A stretch of 64,000 bases of DNA from Margaritifera margaritifera (Eukaryota > Mollusca > Bivalvia > Unionida > Margaritiferidae), in the NCBI GenBank assembly GCA_029931535.1, contig JAQPZY010001436.1:1887001-1951000 (forward strand), read 5' to 3'. Under the pieces are notes generated by a model. That model was not told where the DNA came from and made no database searches. It saw only the letters and a program-made list of their open reading frames with translations. A program made the translations under genes and the position numbers. Positions 35,201-47,946 of the stretch are shown piece by piece (the first letter of the stretch is position 1; every line of letters starts with the position of its first letter).

Positions 35201-35400
35201 ACATTATGTTTTATCTTGCCCTAAATGGTGCCTATCTTTTTTCCTATATGGCTGCCACAGTGGATGATTTGAAAATCTTATCGCTTAAGAATATCAGATG
35301 ACTTAAACACTTGGCAGTTAAAAAGAATAAATGGTTTTATCTTGAATTACTGGCAAAAAAATTTGGACAGTAGAGTGTAAGTCCCTTCAAGGGACTCTTA

Positions 35401-36395
35401 TTTTGCTCTACTAGTCATAGACCAGAAGAGCTTACACAATGACCTGTTGTCTGTTGTCCGAAGCCTGTAGAACTGTTATCACAAGTTTGTTATTGCTTCT
35501 CCTAAACTACTTGGAGCACACACACATTCATCCCAAGGTCTGGCTGGTCCTAAATGACAATGGTGCTGCTCAGACATCAAATATGGCTATCTTGACAGTC
35601 ATCTTGAACATATATTTTTCTCTACTCCTCCTGAATGGATGGTCATATCAGCATGAGGTTTTCACTAAAAGACTTCTTGTGATGTCTAGTTGGTCCCAAA
35701 TGAAAATGGTGCCGATCTGACTTCCAGTATGGCCACCACCGCAGCCATCTTGAAAATCTTGTCATTGCTACACCTCCTGCACAGAAAGACATATTGGCAT
35801 GGGCTTTTCACCAGAAGACTTCTTATGTCTAGTTGGTCATAAAAGAAAATGGTGTGATCTGATATGCAATATGGCCACTATGGCAGCCATCTTTAAAATC
35901 TTGTTATTGCTACATGTACTACTCCTAAACAGAAAGTCATTTTGAACATGGGGTTTTCACCAGAAAACTAATTATGATTTCTAGTTGGTCCTAAATGAAA
36001 ATGGTGTTGATCTGACCTCAAATGTGGCCACCATGGCAGCTATCTTGAAAATATTGTTATTACTACTCCTAAATGGAAACTCATATTGACATCAGGTTTT
36101 CACCAAAAGACTTCTTATTGTGTCTAGTTTGTCTTGAACCAAAATGATGCTGATCTGACATCTAACATGGCCACCATTGTGGGCATCATGAAAATCTTGT
36201 TATCCAGAATTGATGGTCATATCAACATTGGGTTTTCACCAAAAGACTTCTTATAGTATCTAGTTGGTCCTAAATGCAAATTTGGCAATCTTATATCAAA
36301 TATGGCTGCCATGACTGCTGTCTTGAAAATCTTGCTGTCGCTACTCCTGAATGGATGGTCATACTGGCATGGGGTTTTCACCAAAGTCTTCTAAT
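35401..36395. mobile_element. Pearl/HINE-like element, adjacent copy
   Basis: A second copy starts at 35401, directly after the terminal hairpin of the previous one, with TTTTGCTCTACTAGTCATAGACCAGAAGAGC. It contains about five core units of roughly 143-147 bp (landmarks near 35744, 35888, 36043, 36188 and 36325). Each holds a VATCTTGAAAATCTTG-like block, a GGTTTTCACCARAAGACTTC block and TCTAGTTGGTCCTAAATG. The right end module is missing. Confidence 0.7.
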
Positions 36396-36608
36396 TTTCC
36401 AATTTTGAAGAAAAATGCTCTTAACATTTTTGGGGAAATATGATTTTATGCCTGTCAGTTGACTATAATACTGAATGTGACTACACTGTGTTACATTGAA
36501 CAAATTAAATTGTAAATAAGGTTTCCTAGCTGAAATAATGAAATGCTTGTTAATATATTCTGATTTACTAGATCTATTGTTCCCTGTATTCAGCATCCCC
36601 ATTCCCAG

Positions 36609-36839
36609 GGGGCAACACTTGAATGTCTGGCCAAGCAATTGGTAACATTGACCCCCCAGTGCAAGAGACAATTATTGAGGGTGGCTGAGTTACAGTCAGA
36701 TGATTACCATATGGACAGACCTTTGTATTATGCATGCCGTGAGGATCGTGAGCGATTCTGTGAGAAGATTCCAGCAGGAAGTGGTAAAATTTATGACTGT
36801 TTATTCAAGCACAAGTTTGACCAGGAGATGTCCAAAAAC
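36609..36839 (+). CDS. GLG1: GLG1 exon 5
   Basis: 77 codons between CCATTCCCAG and GTAAGTG, phase 0 at both ends. It reads GATLECLAKQL, TPQCKRQLLRVAEL, DDYHMDRPLYYAC, REDRERFCE, IYDCLFKHK and ends MSKN. These are signature GLG1 repeat segments, and the D-R-E-R-F-C block is among the best conserved parts of the family. The true exon extends 30 bases upstream of the TTG codon at 36639, as shown by the acceptor and by continuity with exon 4. Confidence 0.94.
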
Positions 36840-38573
36840 GTAAGTGAATAATTTAAATTATATTATATGGTAATGAAGAATAATTTTGCAAACTGAATTT
36901 TAGGATTCCTGTAAGATGCAAAGTTAAAGGAACCTTAAATTACCATGTTTGTCCATTTGTATTTTGGTTCAGAATGTCTTGAAAGCAAAAGGTGGCAAAG
37001 ATATAGTGCTGAAACGACCACTTTTGCATGTTTCTGTAACTACTCTGACAATTTTAACATCAGGCATTTGAATATCTTATAATTGATACTGATGTCATAA
37101 AAATGTATGTTTGCTGGCATTCATATAGTCACTACACTGCTTGACCATATCTACTTGTAATATATGTTTGACGTGGTAAGATTAAACATTATGATCTCAC
37201 ACAATCATGTAATATCAAATGATTTTATTTGCACGAACCTATTGTAATACAATGCCTGTACCAAAAGTAGATCAATAATACCTTAATTTTGCTCTTGATC
37301 AGTTTGCTAACTCATTTCTGTTGTATTCCCTTTCCAATAGAATTGTCTCTGTCATGGTCAGTATTGATGTCAATGTTCACTTTTTCTTAGCAGTTAGATT
37401 AATTTCATGGATTCTATTACATATGAAATCTAGCAACTTTATGGGTGTATTAGAGTTGAGGAGTCCTACTTAATGTTATCAAAAGTGGGTAATAGTTATA
37501 ATTCATTGAAAAAGTTACAATTCATTGATTATATTATATTCTATCTGCAATTAGACTGGTATTGTAGATAGTACATTTAGTCATTAAACCAGGATAAGAA
37601 CATTCACTTTTAGCTGACCTATACAAAGTAGAGGAGAACTATTCTACTACCAATGGCATCAATGTCCACATATGCGCATGTAAATGCATATATACTTTGT
37701 GGATGGCTTGCATTTAGGGTAAGAAAGAAACCTATAGATTTTGGGGTCTGAAGGTCAAATCTCGCAATCATGGTAAGTCTGATAAGAAAATAAAGCCATT
37801 GAAACCCATTGGTCAGTAATCCCCACAATGCTCTTGTAGTGCTTACATAGAGTACTATTAAACATGGGGCATGTGTATAATGTTCCATTACCAGTATTCT
37901 TATTTGCATCCAGGAATCATGAAACTTTGTGAGGGGATGCATTTTGATGAGTACTACATCCACATCGCTTGACTGACTTTGATTAAATTTTGTGTTTTAA
38001 GTTTTTTTCTCAGGCTGTGTTCATGCTTGAATCATCAGTCTAGACCACAAAAAGAGGTTGATGTAACCATCATTTCACATTTTACTGGCTTTAGTTAAGC
38101 TTTTGTATTTAGCTCATGACCACATAGTTTTTTTTTATTCCATCTATACATACTGTTATACCTGGAATCATGAAACTTGGTGAGGTGATGCATCTTGATA
38201 AGTTCTACACCCAGATTTCAAACTTTTTAGTTGAACATAATGTTGCCTTCACTAGATCAGATCAGACTTTTAAACTTTTGAAATGCATGTTTTCAGCAGT
38301 AAATGATATTTCATTACATCTTAACCCAAAATTGGTGGAAATATTGGGAAAATATTAACCGCTTTCCTGAGGAGATCTTGTTAGGGTGGGCAGGTCTTAG
38401 CTTATAATTAAAAGCAGATTTTAAAAATAATGATTTAAAACAAAAACAAAAACAAAAAATAATCTTTGGTTTTCATCTACTCATAGTATCTGTACTTTGA
38501 TATGATAGAAATGAATGATTTTTTGTTTTATTGTTTTATGTCTTTGATGTCCTGTCAGAGTATGTATGTATGT
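36840..38573. other. Intron 5, 5' part
   Basis: AT-rich sequence. Near 37890-38220 are two diverged copies of the GCATGCATCTTGATGAGTACTAC-type motif seen in intron 4. No coding family is recognised. Confidence 0.35.
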
Positions 38574-39911
38574 ACCGTATATACTCGCATATAAGCTGAA
38601 TAATTTAGGAAAAAATTAAAGCCTGGAAGAAGGGGGGTTGGCTTATCCATGGGACAAGGTCTAAACTTGAAAAGTTTTAAGTTTTCTTGTTGACTACTGG
38701 TATATATTGGAGGAGACTGGATGGATAGATAGGTAGATAGTAAGGAATAATTAAGACAAAACCAATGTAAAATACAATTGGGTATATTATCAAGTGGAAT
38801 GTCACAAATAAATTGACAACTTACATTTTGTTCATCTTTGTGTCATAAAATTCATAGAAATCTATAATGATTGACATTTTAAATCCGTTGATGTGATAAA
38901 TCCATGAATTCTATCATAGGTCACATACCAGCATAAAAATAGTGGTCCAGAATGATCTGATTCACAAGATGTTAATTCCACATGTCTCACAAATAAACAA
39001 TGAAAGTCAAGTCCACACTTTTGTGCTTCACAGTATCCTATAAAGGTCAATGTCTAATGTCATCAGGTACAAAGCCCAAGAATTCATCCGCATCGTCTGA
39101 GTGACCAATTATAGTGCTGAAATCCTCCATCTTCGTATAGTCATCGTAAATATCGTCTGACTCCAATTCCTCGTTTTTACTGTCATATGTAGGTGCTTAT
39201 GTGGAGCCTAAGCTCAGGCAATGTAAGTGACACTTCGATCATACAGTCTATGATATCTATTAAAGGATGCAACTGAACAGGTGTCACTTGTGTGGCAAGA
39301 TCACAGGGAGTTCAAATAACCACCCTCTGTTACTTGGCACTGAACAAGTATCAACTACATGACTCAATCAAAGGGTTGTAATGTGAGAAAACAAAGAAGG
39401 TGCTAAGGGATTAAGGTCAAACACATATTTGTAAGATGTGTAAGACCCTACTTGGCACTGAACAAGTATCATATCGATCAAAAGGATTGTCATATTGAAA
39501 ACAAAGTCAGGCAGTGCTGCCTTTACAAGCCATGGGCTTATCAGCCCACATGCACTGGCAGATAACATGGGAAATATCACTTAGGAATTAGATCTGGCTG
39601 ATGGAAATAGAAAATATAAATCAAATCAAAACTTTTAGTGCATTAAACACAGTGTTAATACAGCAAAACACAACATATAATACCAATACAGGTTGTTCAG
39701 ACTTGACGAAAATGGAAGCAATATACTTACTAGTAAACACACGGTAAACAACACTGATGTACACTTTACTTTGTGGTGGATAATATTTCATTTACCGGTA
39801 ATATTTCATGGGTCGGCTTATGTGCGAGTCATGCACTTTTGAATGTTTTGTACCTGTTCAGTTTGGGGGGTCAGCTTATACCTGAACGGGCTTATACACA
39901 AGTATATACGG
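38574..39911 (-). mobile_element. Tigger/pogo derivative (1338 bp)
   Basis: TIRs CCGTATATACTCGCATATAAG and CTTATACACAAGTATATACGG, with TA on both sides. On the minus strand about 39056-39190 encodes an acidic tail (IYDDYTKMEDFS, then FLGFVPDDIRH and a stop), typical of the C-terminus of Tigger-type transposases. The rest of the transposase is lost. A second inner copy of the GGCTTAT..AAG end lies near 39825. Confidence 0.8.
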
Positions 39912-40221
39912 TATGTACCGGTATAATGTTTAATGGTACATCAGTACAATACTGGCTGTATAGTACTGATTAAAAGTTAGGTTCTAAAAATGTAAAGGGT
40001 CCAGGTTGTAGTTGATGACTTGACTCTGAATTTATTTTCTGCATGATAATTAATGTTTACAATGGCTGCTGGAGTCTTCCTTAAAGCTTCATAGAGGTGA
40101 GCTATATAATTGCCAATTACATTCTGAATTTAGAAATTCAATTCAGATTACTACAAAAATACTATGACTGACATGAATGCACAAAAACCAAACTCAGGCA
40201 TCTTCTACATTCTTTATGCAG

Positions 40222-40399
40222 TGTCGAGAGAAGCTTGTTGAGAGGCAGCAGATAATAGCAGAGGATGTGAAAGTAGACAAGACTTTCTTCATTGCCTGTA
40301 AATCTGATATCGACAGATTCCGATGCTTCTTAAACCATAATGATCAAGATTTCAAGCGGTCAACTGCCCTGCTTTGTCTTGAGAATGCAATGAAGAAAG
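40222..40399 (+). CDS. GLG1: GLG1 exon 6
   Basis: 178 bases between TTCTTTATGCAG and GTAATT, phase 0 start and phase 1 end. It encodes CREKLVERQQIIAEDVKVDKT, FFIACKSDIDRFRC, TALLCLENAMKK and the first base of the next codon. The pattern C..L..RQ.I...D.K......ACK.D...RC is the GLG1 repeat. It follows ..MSKN of exon 5 without a gap. Confidence 0.93.
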
Positions 40400-40879
40400 G
40401 TAATTTTCAGTGGACTTTGTCCTATCTAAATCTACATTTAGTATTGTACCATTATTAAACTGACATAATGAAGGTAATTTATTTTGTATCTCTTAATTAC
40501 TTGAAAATATATTCTTATCATCAAGATCTGCCAAGATTGTCAGGCACTGTCAGTTATATTTGGGAAACACCAGTTTTGCATGTCCAAGTCACAGTAACAA
40601 GGAATTGAATGTGCTGTCCACATAGAATAGCTGGTATTCGTTCTGGAATTTCACATGTCAACTAAAGGTTATATTTACTCAGTGCACACCTTGATAAATC
40701 AGGCAGATTCATCTCCTCACCTTTAGAGGTACCCAAGTTCAGATTCAGAAGTACAAGGCTGGGTCAGTGCAACAATGTCAGGCTGTCAGGTCTCATGTTT
40801 TTTTTTTTCTCCTTTTTTTTAAGATTTCCTATGTTTCTTGTGTTTGGAAGAATTTTCCTATATTTTGAAAAAGAAATGA

Positions 40880-41820
40880 GCTGCAGTATTCATAGGCTCA
40901 GGTTACTGACTAGCTTGGACAGCTCACTGCAGGAGTACCTCAGGTATCAGTATTAGGTTCCTTTTTCTTGTATACATTAATGATATAGCTGAAAGTTTAA
41001 AATCACTGATTATTTGCAGACGATTCCTCTTTACAGTACATGTTGCCTGATCCACTTCTCATTCAAAGCGTTTTAAATGATGACATCCAAAATTATCTGA
41101 TTGGGCAAATCTCTGGCTTGTTAATTTTAATCCATCCAAAACAGAGTGCGTCCTTTTCACCAACTGGGAGCTGGAATACATACCAGACCTTGAATTTTCC
41201 AGTGAAAAGATTCGTTTTGTTACATCACATTGACATCTGGGACTTATTTTATCATCCAATGGCTCTTGGAGCAACCATATTGAATCTATAATTCATTCTA
41301 TATCTATGCGAATTGGATGACTGAGGAAGGTTAAATATGTTTTAACAAAACATAACCTGAAAAAAATTTATTTAACCTGCATTCGCCCAATTCTGGAATA
41401 TGCATCTGAAATATGGTCTCTCTGTACTACCTGAGATTCTGAAAAACTTGAAAAATTACAGCTTGAAGCAGCCAGAATAGTTTCTGGACTACCAAAATTT
41501 TCTTGCAGAGAAGCACTCTAGTTTGAAACTGGATGGTCTACTCTCGTAGAAATTATAAACAACCATTCTCCATATTATATAATTGATTTGCTTCTGCCTT
41601 GTTACGAGACTCAGTGCTTTATAATCTGAGAAACTTGAACAATATCATTCAGTATCAAGTAGATCCTCTTTGCTCAAAATATCATAAATACCAAAACTTA
41701 TCGACTCGTGGAATGATCTGCCACAATCCACAGGAATTTGTTAATCTCCACTAACCTTCAAAAATGAAATTTGAGAGTGCAAAATTTCTACTCCAAGTTA
41801 TTTAGCATCTGGTAGTGTCA
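40880..41820 (+). mobile_element. LINE reverse-transcriptase fragment (degenerate)
   Basis: Plus-strand remnants in RT order: AGVPQVSVLG near 40928-40960, then YINDIAES, then NPSKTECVLF near 41130. HLGLILSSNGSWSNHI and LTCIRPILEYASEIWSLC follow, then KLEKLQLEAARIVSGLP near 41440-41500. They run across several frames with stops. The layout is of a Jockey/RTE/CR1-type LINE, unlike the L1/Tx1 element further on. The ends were not defined. Confidence 0.7.
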
Positions 41821-42113
41821 CAGTTCCTGACCAAGCATGGTGTGCATGCAAGACAGAGTGAGGCCAGCATCCACCGCACATAGGGCATTGGTGAAAGGTT
41901 CAACCCCACTATGGCTGAGCAGCTGTTTGGGCATCAGTATGCCCAGATGTTGCTTTCCTAGAACAAGACTACAAAGCATAGCACTGAGTGGGTTTGGCTG
42001 CTGCCTACTGTTGTGGCGACCCTAAATGGCGAGGTAACGAGGTAACACAACTCACAGGGAAAAAGCCTATTAATGGCATTTGCACTGTCTGTGACTAGGC
42101 CATCCATCCCCCC

Positions 42114-42490
42114 TCAAATCCCCCCCCCCCCACTCCTCAAATATATTGGGCAATACCTATATTCATTGGGAGAGCTGGAAGGTGGGCAATACCATGCCAC
42201 TGATCCTGTGTGGTCTCTTGGGGTGTTCACCCTAGCTAACAGGTATGACATCTCGTTCCAGCCATCTATATACAATCTTTCAGGTAGTGGTGCTCCACGT
42301 AAAAACTTATGGATAACGTACAGCTTGGGCTGGAGGCCAATGAACCCTGTGATTGACATGCCTTTGCACTCATCCTTGAACTTGCCATTGACCTTCTTGT
42401 TTGTCATGCTTTTGAGGAAGCGGCCCTCTGGTTAGTCGCTCATGTTGTATTAGTGGGAATCTTTACTTGTGTCCCAGTATAGGTCCTCTG
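42114..42490 (-). pseudogene. Family B DNA polymerase, C-terminal fragment (Polinton/Maverick-type)
   Basis: A minus-strand frame with GKFKDEC followed by a GFIGLQPKLY block near 42320-42390. This is the conserved C-terminal part of protein-primed type B polymerases of Polinton/Maverick and related virus-like elements. Upstream sequence to about 42490 continues the domain, with one stop. It then meets a SINE. The N-terminal part of apparently the same gene lies at 48150-50640, beyond two inserted retroelements. Confidence 0.65.
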
Positions 42491-42496
42491 TTTTGA

Positions 42497-42660
42497 CAGA
42501 TAGCACCCCTGTGGCCGAGTGGTCTAAGGCGCTTGCCTTTACAGATCACTGACATCTCGCCTCTGTCCACATTGGGTATGTGAGAAAGCTTACCTGTAGC
42601 TTCCTGTGGATCAGTGGTTCTTTCCAGGGTCTTCCTGGGTTCTTCCTGCACCAAACGTAC
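42497..42660 (+). mobile_element. tRNA-derived SINE, copy 2
   Basis: Same head as at 13322 (GTGGCCGAGTGGTCTAAGG), but the B-box segment is deleted. The body GTGAGAAAGCTTACC..TAGCTTCC..GTGG matches copy 1. It interrupts the polymerase relic, with the LINE starting directly after it. Confidence 0.7.
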
Positions 42661-45328
42661 TGTGTACAGTATGAGTCTGGTGAAAAAAACTAAAAATATT
42701 TTCTTAATCTCGAAAAGAGAAATTACACAAACAAAACAATAAAAGAATTAATAACGGAAGATGGAACAAGGATAACAGATCAAAAAGGAAATATAAAATC
42801 AATAGAAAGACTTTTATGAAAAACTATACCAAAGCAAAAACAAAAATGATTTCCAAACTCTTAACCACTTTTTTAACCATGATAAAAAAAACTTTCAGAT
42901 TTTGAAAGAAGCTCGTATGAAGGTAAGTTAACATTTGAGGAATGTGGTTTAGCACTAAAAAATATGAAAAATGAAACTAGCCCTGGTTCCGATGGATTTA
43001 CTGTCGAATTCTACAAATTCTTTTGGAAAGACCTAGGCAGCTTTCTCTTTAGGTCTCTAAATACTGGATACGATATGCAACATTTTTCAGAATTTCAGTC
43101 TCAGGGAATCATTACTTGCATTCCAAAAGAAGATAAAGACAGGAAATTTGTAAAAAAAACTGGAGACCAATCTCACTACTTAATGTAGATTACAAGATTG
43201 CCTTGGCGTTGATTGCTAATAGGGTCAAGAAAGTCCTCCCTTTTATCATTAGTGACACCCAAAAGGGTTTATGAAAGGGAGATTCATTGGTGAAAATATA
43301 AGACTTTTGTATGACCTGATGCAATATCTTGAGGAAAAAAATAAATTTGGTCTTCTCCTATTGATAGACTTTGAAAAGGCTTTTGACTCGGTTGAATGGG
43401 ACTTTCTGGAAACTGCTCTGAAGTCTTTTAACTTTGGAGAATCAATTTGTCACTGGTTCAGAGTATTTTGCTATAAATCAAAAAGTTGTGTCATTAATAA
43501 TGGACATTTATCCCTATTTTTTAATTTGGAGAGAGGTTGTTGCCAGGGAGACACTTGACCACCCTACTTATTTATAATAGGAATTGAACTTCTTGCAATA
43601 GAACTAAAGAAGAACACAGATATTACAGGCATTTTCTATAATGAAATGGAGTTCAAATTAGGGCAGTATGCTGATGATGCTTTTCTGTTATTAGATAGTT
43701 CTCATTTGTCCTTGAAGACAACCATGCAGATTTTAAATGACTTTGCCTTGGTATCAGGTCTGTACTGCAATGTTTTGAAATCAAAAGCTATTTGGATTGG
43801 AAATACCAAAAATTTCTAATGAAAAAATATGTCCAGAAATTGATATTAACTGGTCAATGTCCAATTTTAGATTACTGGGAGTAGATTTCTCTTTGAACTT
43901 GGAGGATATGGTAGAGCTTAATTATTCGACGAAGTTAAAGGAAGTAAAGAAACTGCTTGGTTGGTGGAGCAGAAGAAATTTATCCCTTATTGGAAAAATT
44001 ACTTTGATAAAGTCCTTGATTTGCCTAAATTCATTCATCTTTTTGCAGCTCTGCCAAGTCCTCCACCCCATATAAAAAAGGAACTGAATACATTATTTTT
44101 CCAGTTTATTTGGGTGGTAAAACTGAGAGGGTTAAAGAGACACTCTTATAGCTTCTTTTAAGGGAGGGGGATTAAATATGGTTCACTTGCACTCATTTGT
44201 GTGTTATATAAAACTTTCCTGGATTAGGCGACTTTTACTAAACGAAGATGGTTTATGGCAAAAACTGGTTTCTGAACAAATATTTGGAAGATTTGGAGGT
44301 ACACTGTTATTTAAATTAGGAAAAACTAATTTAAAAGAAATATCTAAATCAATTACAAATATTTTTTGGCATGATGATATATATGCTTTATCACAATGGA
44401 AACATGAACCATCTACTGTCCATGAATACTTGTCTCAAGATATTCTTAATTTAGTGACTGTAGATAATTTTAAATCATACACAAGGTGGAGAACAAACAG
44501 TGTTGTACTTATTCAACATCTGTTTGATGCACAAGGATCTCTATTAAGCTTTGATGAAACAAAACAAAAAAAAACAGTCTAATAATTTCATACAGTACTT
44601 TGCTCTTGTCTCAAAGATCTCAGTGCTGTGGAAAAAGAAAATTAAAAGGTTTTTTGAAAGTGGTAATAGTTTTCATGTAGTTTTGGACAAAACATCACTC
44701 CTTAGGGTAAGAGCAAAGAATAAATTTATCTATAAAGACCTGATAAGAACCAAAAAAAAAAAGCCAAATGGTAAACATGAAACTTGGTCCAGGCAGCTAC
44801 AGTGTGCAATTGGTGCAAATGAATGGACCAACTCTTCTGTTTTTACTAAACTTTGTACAAAAGACACAAACAGATTAGCTTTAATTTTAGATTTCTCTAT
44901 AGAAATATTACCACAAACCAGTTTTTGAAAAAGATTAATTTAAGTGATGATGATAAATGTACGAAACTATTTGTGGAATTAGTCCAAACTTATGACCCAA
45001 ATTTTAGAATTACACAAAAAGACGTCTTTATAGGAAATAACAACTTTGATGATCTTATTAACTTCCTCATTTTGCTTGCAAAATATGTTATATACAGATC
45101 ACGTTGTGCATCAAAAATCCCAAATCTCACCTATTATAAAAATTGGTTTTTATCATATAAAACGCTGGAAAAAATGTCGCCAAAGTGAATAACAGAAGTG
45201 ATGAGTTTAAGAAAAAGTGGACCCTATTGTCAACTTTTGGTACATGATTTATTTGTATTTATTTTCTTTTTGTAAAGAAAAAAACAAAACAACAAACAAA
45301 CAGGCAATTTAAAACATCTTGGGGTTTG

Positions 45329-47946
45329 CAGGGTTCAAAACTAACGGATGTCTGTTAGTCCACGACTAATAGTTTTCCTCACGGACTAATAAATAGGTTC
45401 CAATATAAGTCCGCCTGACTAATAAAAAATGAATGCATGTGATTATTTTAAAGTTTGCTTTTCTTGTATTTTTTAACAAATTCCGAAACAGAAATGCATG
45501 CAAATAACTTGTTATTTTTAGTTACTGAACTTGTTGTAACTCCCGTATGTAAATCCAGATCACCTGGGCGCTTTATATTAAGCATTACAAATGATGTGCA
45601 AAGCGTTATTGTCGCACTGACCAGGATCATAGTTAAACAAAGAAAGCGAAGAGAACAATGTGGCGATTTTTACAAGGTGTGGAAAATCCACCCAAAAGGC
45701 TGAAGACTGACAATAACGAGGACAAAAGGGAACGTGACAAACAGTATGATAAAGAGAGTTGGAACAGAACTTTTCTAGAGAAATGGAAATGCGGTCGGCC
45801 GTGGCTTAACTTTAACCCCGAAGTAAATACCATGATTTGCAGTATCTGCAGAGAGCATTCAAAAATTGAGGATGAAAAAAAAAGCTCATTTGTAGTTGGC
45901 TGTTCCAATTTACGGTTGGAAACAATAATATACCATGAAACCAAATCACAAATCCATCAGAAATGTTTGACCATGAGTCAAGAATTATCAAAACCCAAAG
46001 GACAGTCATCTGCAAGTAAAATCGTCATGACGCTAAATGAAAAAGTTGTTGGAAGAATGTCAGTTTTGTTTAGGAATGTACACGCCCTAGTAAAAATGAG
46101 AAGGCCGTTTAATGATTATATGTGGATGGTCCAATTGGATGCCAACAAGTGAATTGATGTTGGTCAAACACAACTCTGTGACAAAGAGGCACAAGTGTTT
46201 TCAGAATTTATTGCACAGTGTGCAAGAAATAAACTTGAACAAAAGATCAAATCAGTGCCATTTATTAGTATTATCACTGATGGTTCCACTGACAAAGGGT
46301 TCCGTGAACAAGAAGTTGTTTATGTGAGAACTGCCATGGGTGGGCAAATATGCACTTCATTTTTGGGTATGACAGAAGTTTCACGAGCTAATGCTGATGG
46401 GACTTTAGGAGCTATTGATAATGCATTTGCATCAATTGCAATGCCTGATTACAAAAGTAAACTTGTTGGATTTGGTTCTGATGGAGCTGCTGTCAATACA
46501 GGAAAGAACAATGGTGTTATTGCTAGATTTAGAGAATCGCAGAAACGTCTTGTACGAATACATTGCCATGCTCATCGTTTGGAATTGGCTTACAAAGCTG
46601 CCATTGCAAACAAGCCTATACATGCAAAAGTTGAGGAGCTGTTAACAGGACTTTACTATTTTTATCGGAATAGCCCTTTAAATAGAAGTGATTTGTTAGG
46701 TGCATGTGAAATGATGGGAATCACCAAGATAGTCCCTACTCGTGTTGGTGGAACCAGATGGTTGGCACATTGGCAGAGGGCTTTGGACAATTTGTGGAAA
46801 TCATATCCAGCAATAGTCAGCCACCTCCAGACGTTGACTAAAACTAATCAGCCTTCACCAAGAGGACATGAAGCTACTCGGAAAGCAACTGGCTATCTGA
46901 AGATGTTGCTAGATCTGCATCTTGTTAATTATTCCCACTTCTTGACAGATGTCATAAATTTACTGTCCAAGTTGTCTTTGTTTCTTCAAAATGAGTCTTG
47001 TTTGGTGTCTGAAGTGTATCTGAGAGTTCTTGCATCTATTGGTGTCTTGGAACAGTTGAAATTAAGAGACTGGTCTAGGTTTAAAAAGTTTCTGCAGGAT
47101 ATTGGTAATGGAGCTATAAAAGAATTTCATGGCTTTGAATTAAAAGAACCAAGATCCCCAACATCAGTGCAGTTATCACTTGATGCTAGAGAGGACTCGA
47201 TCAGCAGTTTAATAGAACACTTGGACACTCGATTTGACAAACAGCAATGTGATAATTGAAAGCCACACAGTTTGCAGATTTTCATTTATGGCCAAGAGAC
47301 TCAAATCATATAGGATTTGGTGATGAGGATGTTACTACTCTGCTGGAACATTTTTCCCCAGTAATAACAATGGCAGGCTTCTATCCAGACAAGGTTGAAG
47401 AGGAGTGGCAACTCTTGAAAAGTTTAATTTACACTTGTGGATGTCAGTTGGAGAACTTAAAATGGTGTGATGTCAACAAGAGCTTTCAAGATGGTCACAC
47501 TAACATTCTTGCACTGGTGGATATTGTGTTGACCCTTCCAGCCTCGTCTGCAGATGCAGAGCGGGGATTCAGTGAAATGAAAATGACGAAATCTGATTAG
47601 AGATGCAGTTTGTGCAGCAGTTTATTGAATGACTTATTAACGATTCACTTTTTAAGTGAAGACATTACTGAATTATGATCCAGTGCCAGCTATATATTTA
47701 TGGAACTCTTGTGGACCGAGACAAAGAAGACCATTGTATATGGATGATTATTCAGAATCAGATGGAGAAGATTATGATTTGGGACAAACTGATGGCAAAT
47801 CAATATAAATTATAATGTGTATTAATCTCTATTGTTGTGTTACATACATGTATTTTGAGGACTAATAGATTTTGCTGCGGACTAATGTGTCTTTTGTGCA
47901 GTTAGTCAGCTTGACTAGTTAATAAAAAAGTTAGTTTAGAACCCTG
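45329..47946 (+). mobile_element. hAT transposon, nearly full length (2.6 kb)
   Basis: TIRs CAGGGTTCAAAACTAAC and GTTAGTTTAGAACCCTG (one mismatch), with GGTTTG directly outside both ends. That is a partial match to the 8-bp duplication expected for hAT. Subterminal regions are full of CGGACTAAT/TTAGTC motifs. It lies in the 3' UTR of the LINE and carries a decayed transposase gene on the plus strand. Confidence 0.85.
45658..47650 (+). pseudogene. hAT transposase (TTF-type zinc finger, ZNF862-like), broken
   Basis: Frame starting at 45658. The N-terminal zinc finger has W..GRPWLNF, MICSICREH, then a TTF-type H..S.IHQKC. An in-frame TGA at 46150 interrupts it, but the same frame continues with the DDE core: ITDGSTDK (Asp near 46279), GFGSDGAAVN (Asp near 46480), CHAHRLELAYKAA (from 46564) and GGTRWLAHW (from 46745). 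A one-base shift at about 47256 moves it to the frame with the dimerisation block SSADAERGFSEMKMTKSD, then TAG at 47598. Similarity continues past it (RCSLCSSLLNDLL). Three lesions, so inactive, but otherwise unusually complete for this window. Confidence 0.85.

Larger units (their letters stand above)
31991..35400. mobile_element. Pearl/HINE-like hairpin-ended element, interrupted copy
   Basis: Left module TTTTAGCTCTACAGGTCATAG/GACCAGAAGAGC (hairpin), then GTCCATC tracts and the block ending CTAAACTAC. The module is split at a TA by a 1.6-kb pogo element and resumes at 33694. Core units follow (catcttgaaaatcttg landmarks near 33802, 33949 and 34094, about 145 bp apart). A second insertion sits at 34173-35200. 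One more core unit and an end module then finish with the perfect hairpin AGTCCCTT-C-AAGGGACT (35380-35396). Confidence 0.65.
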
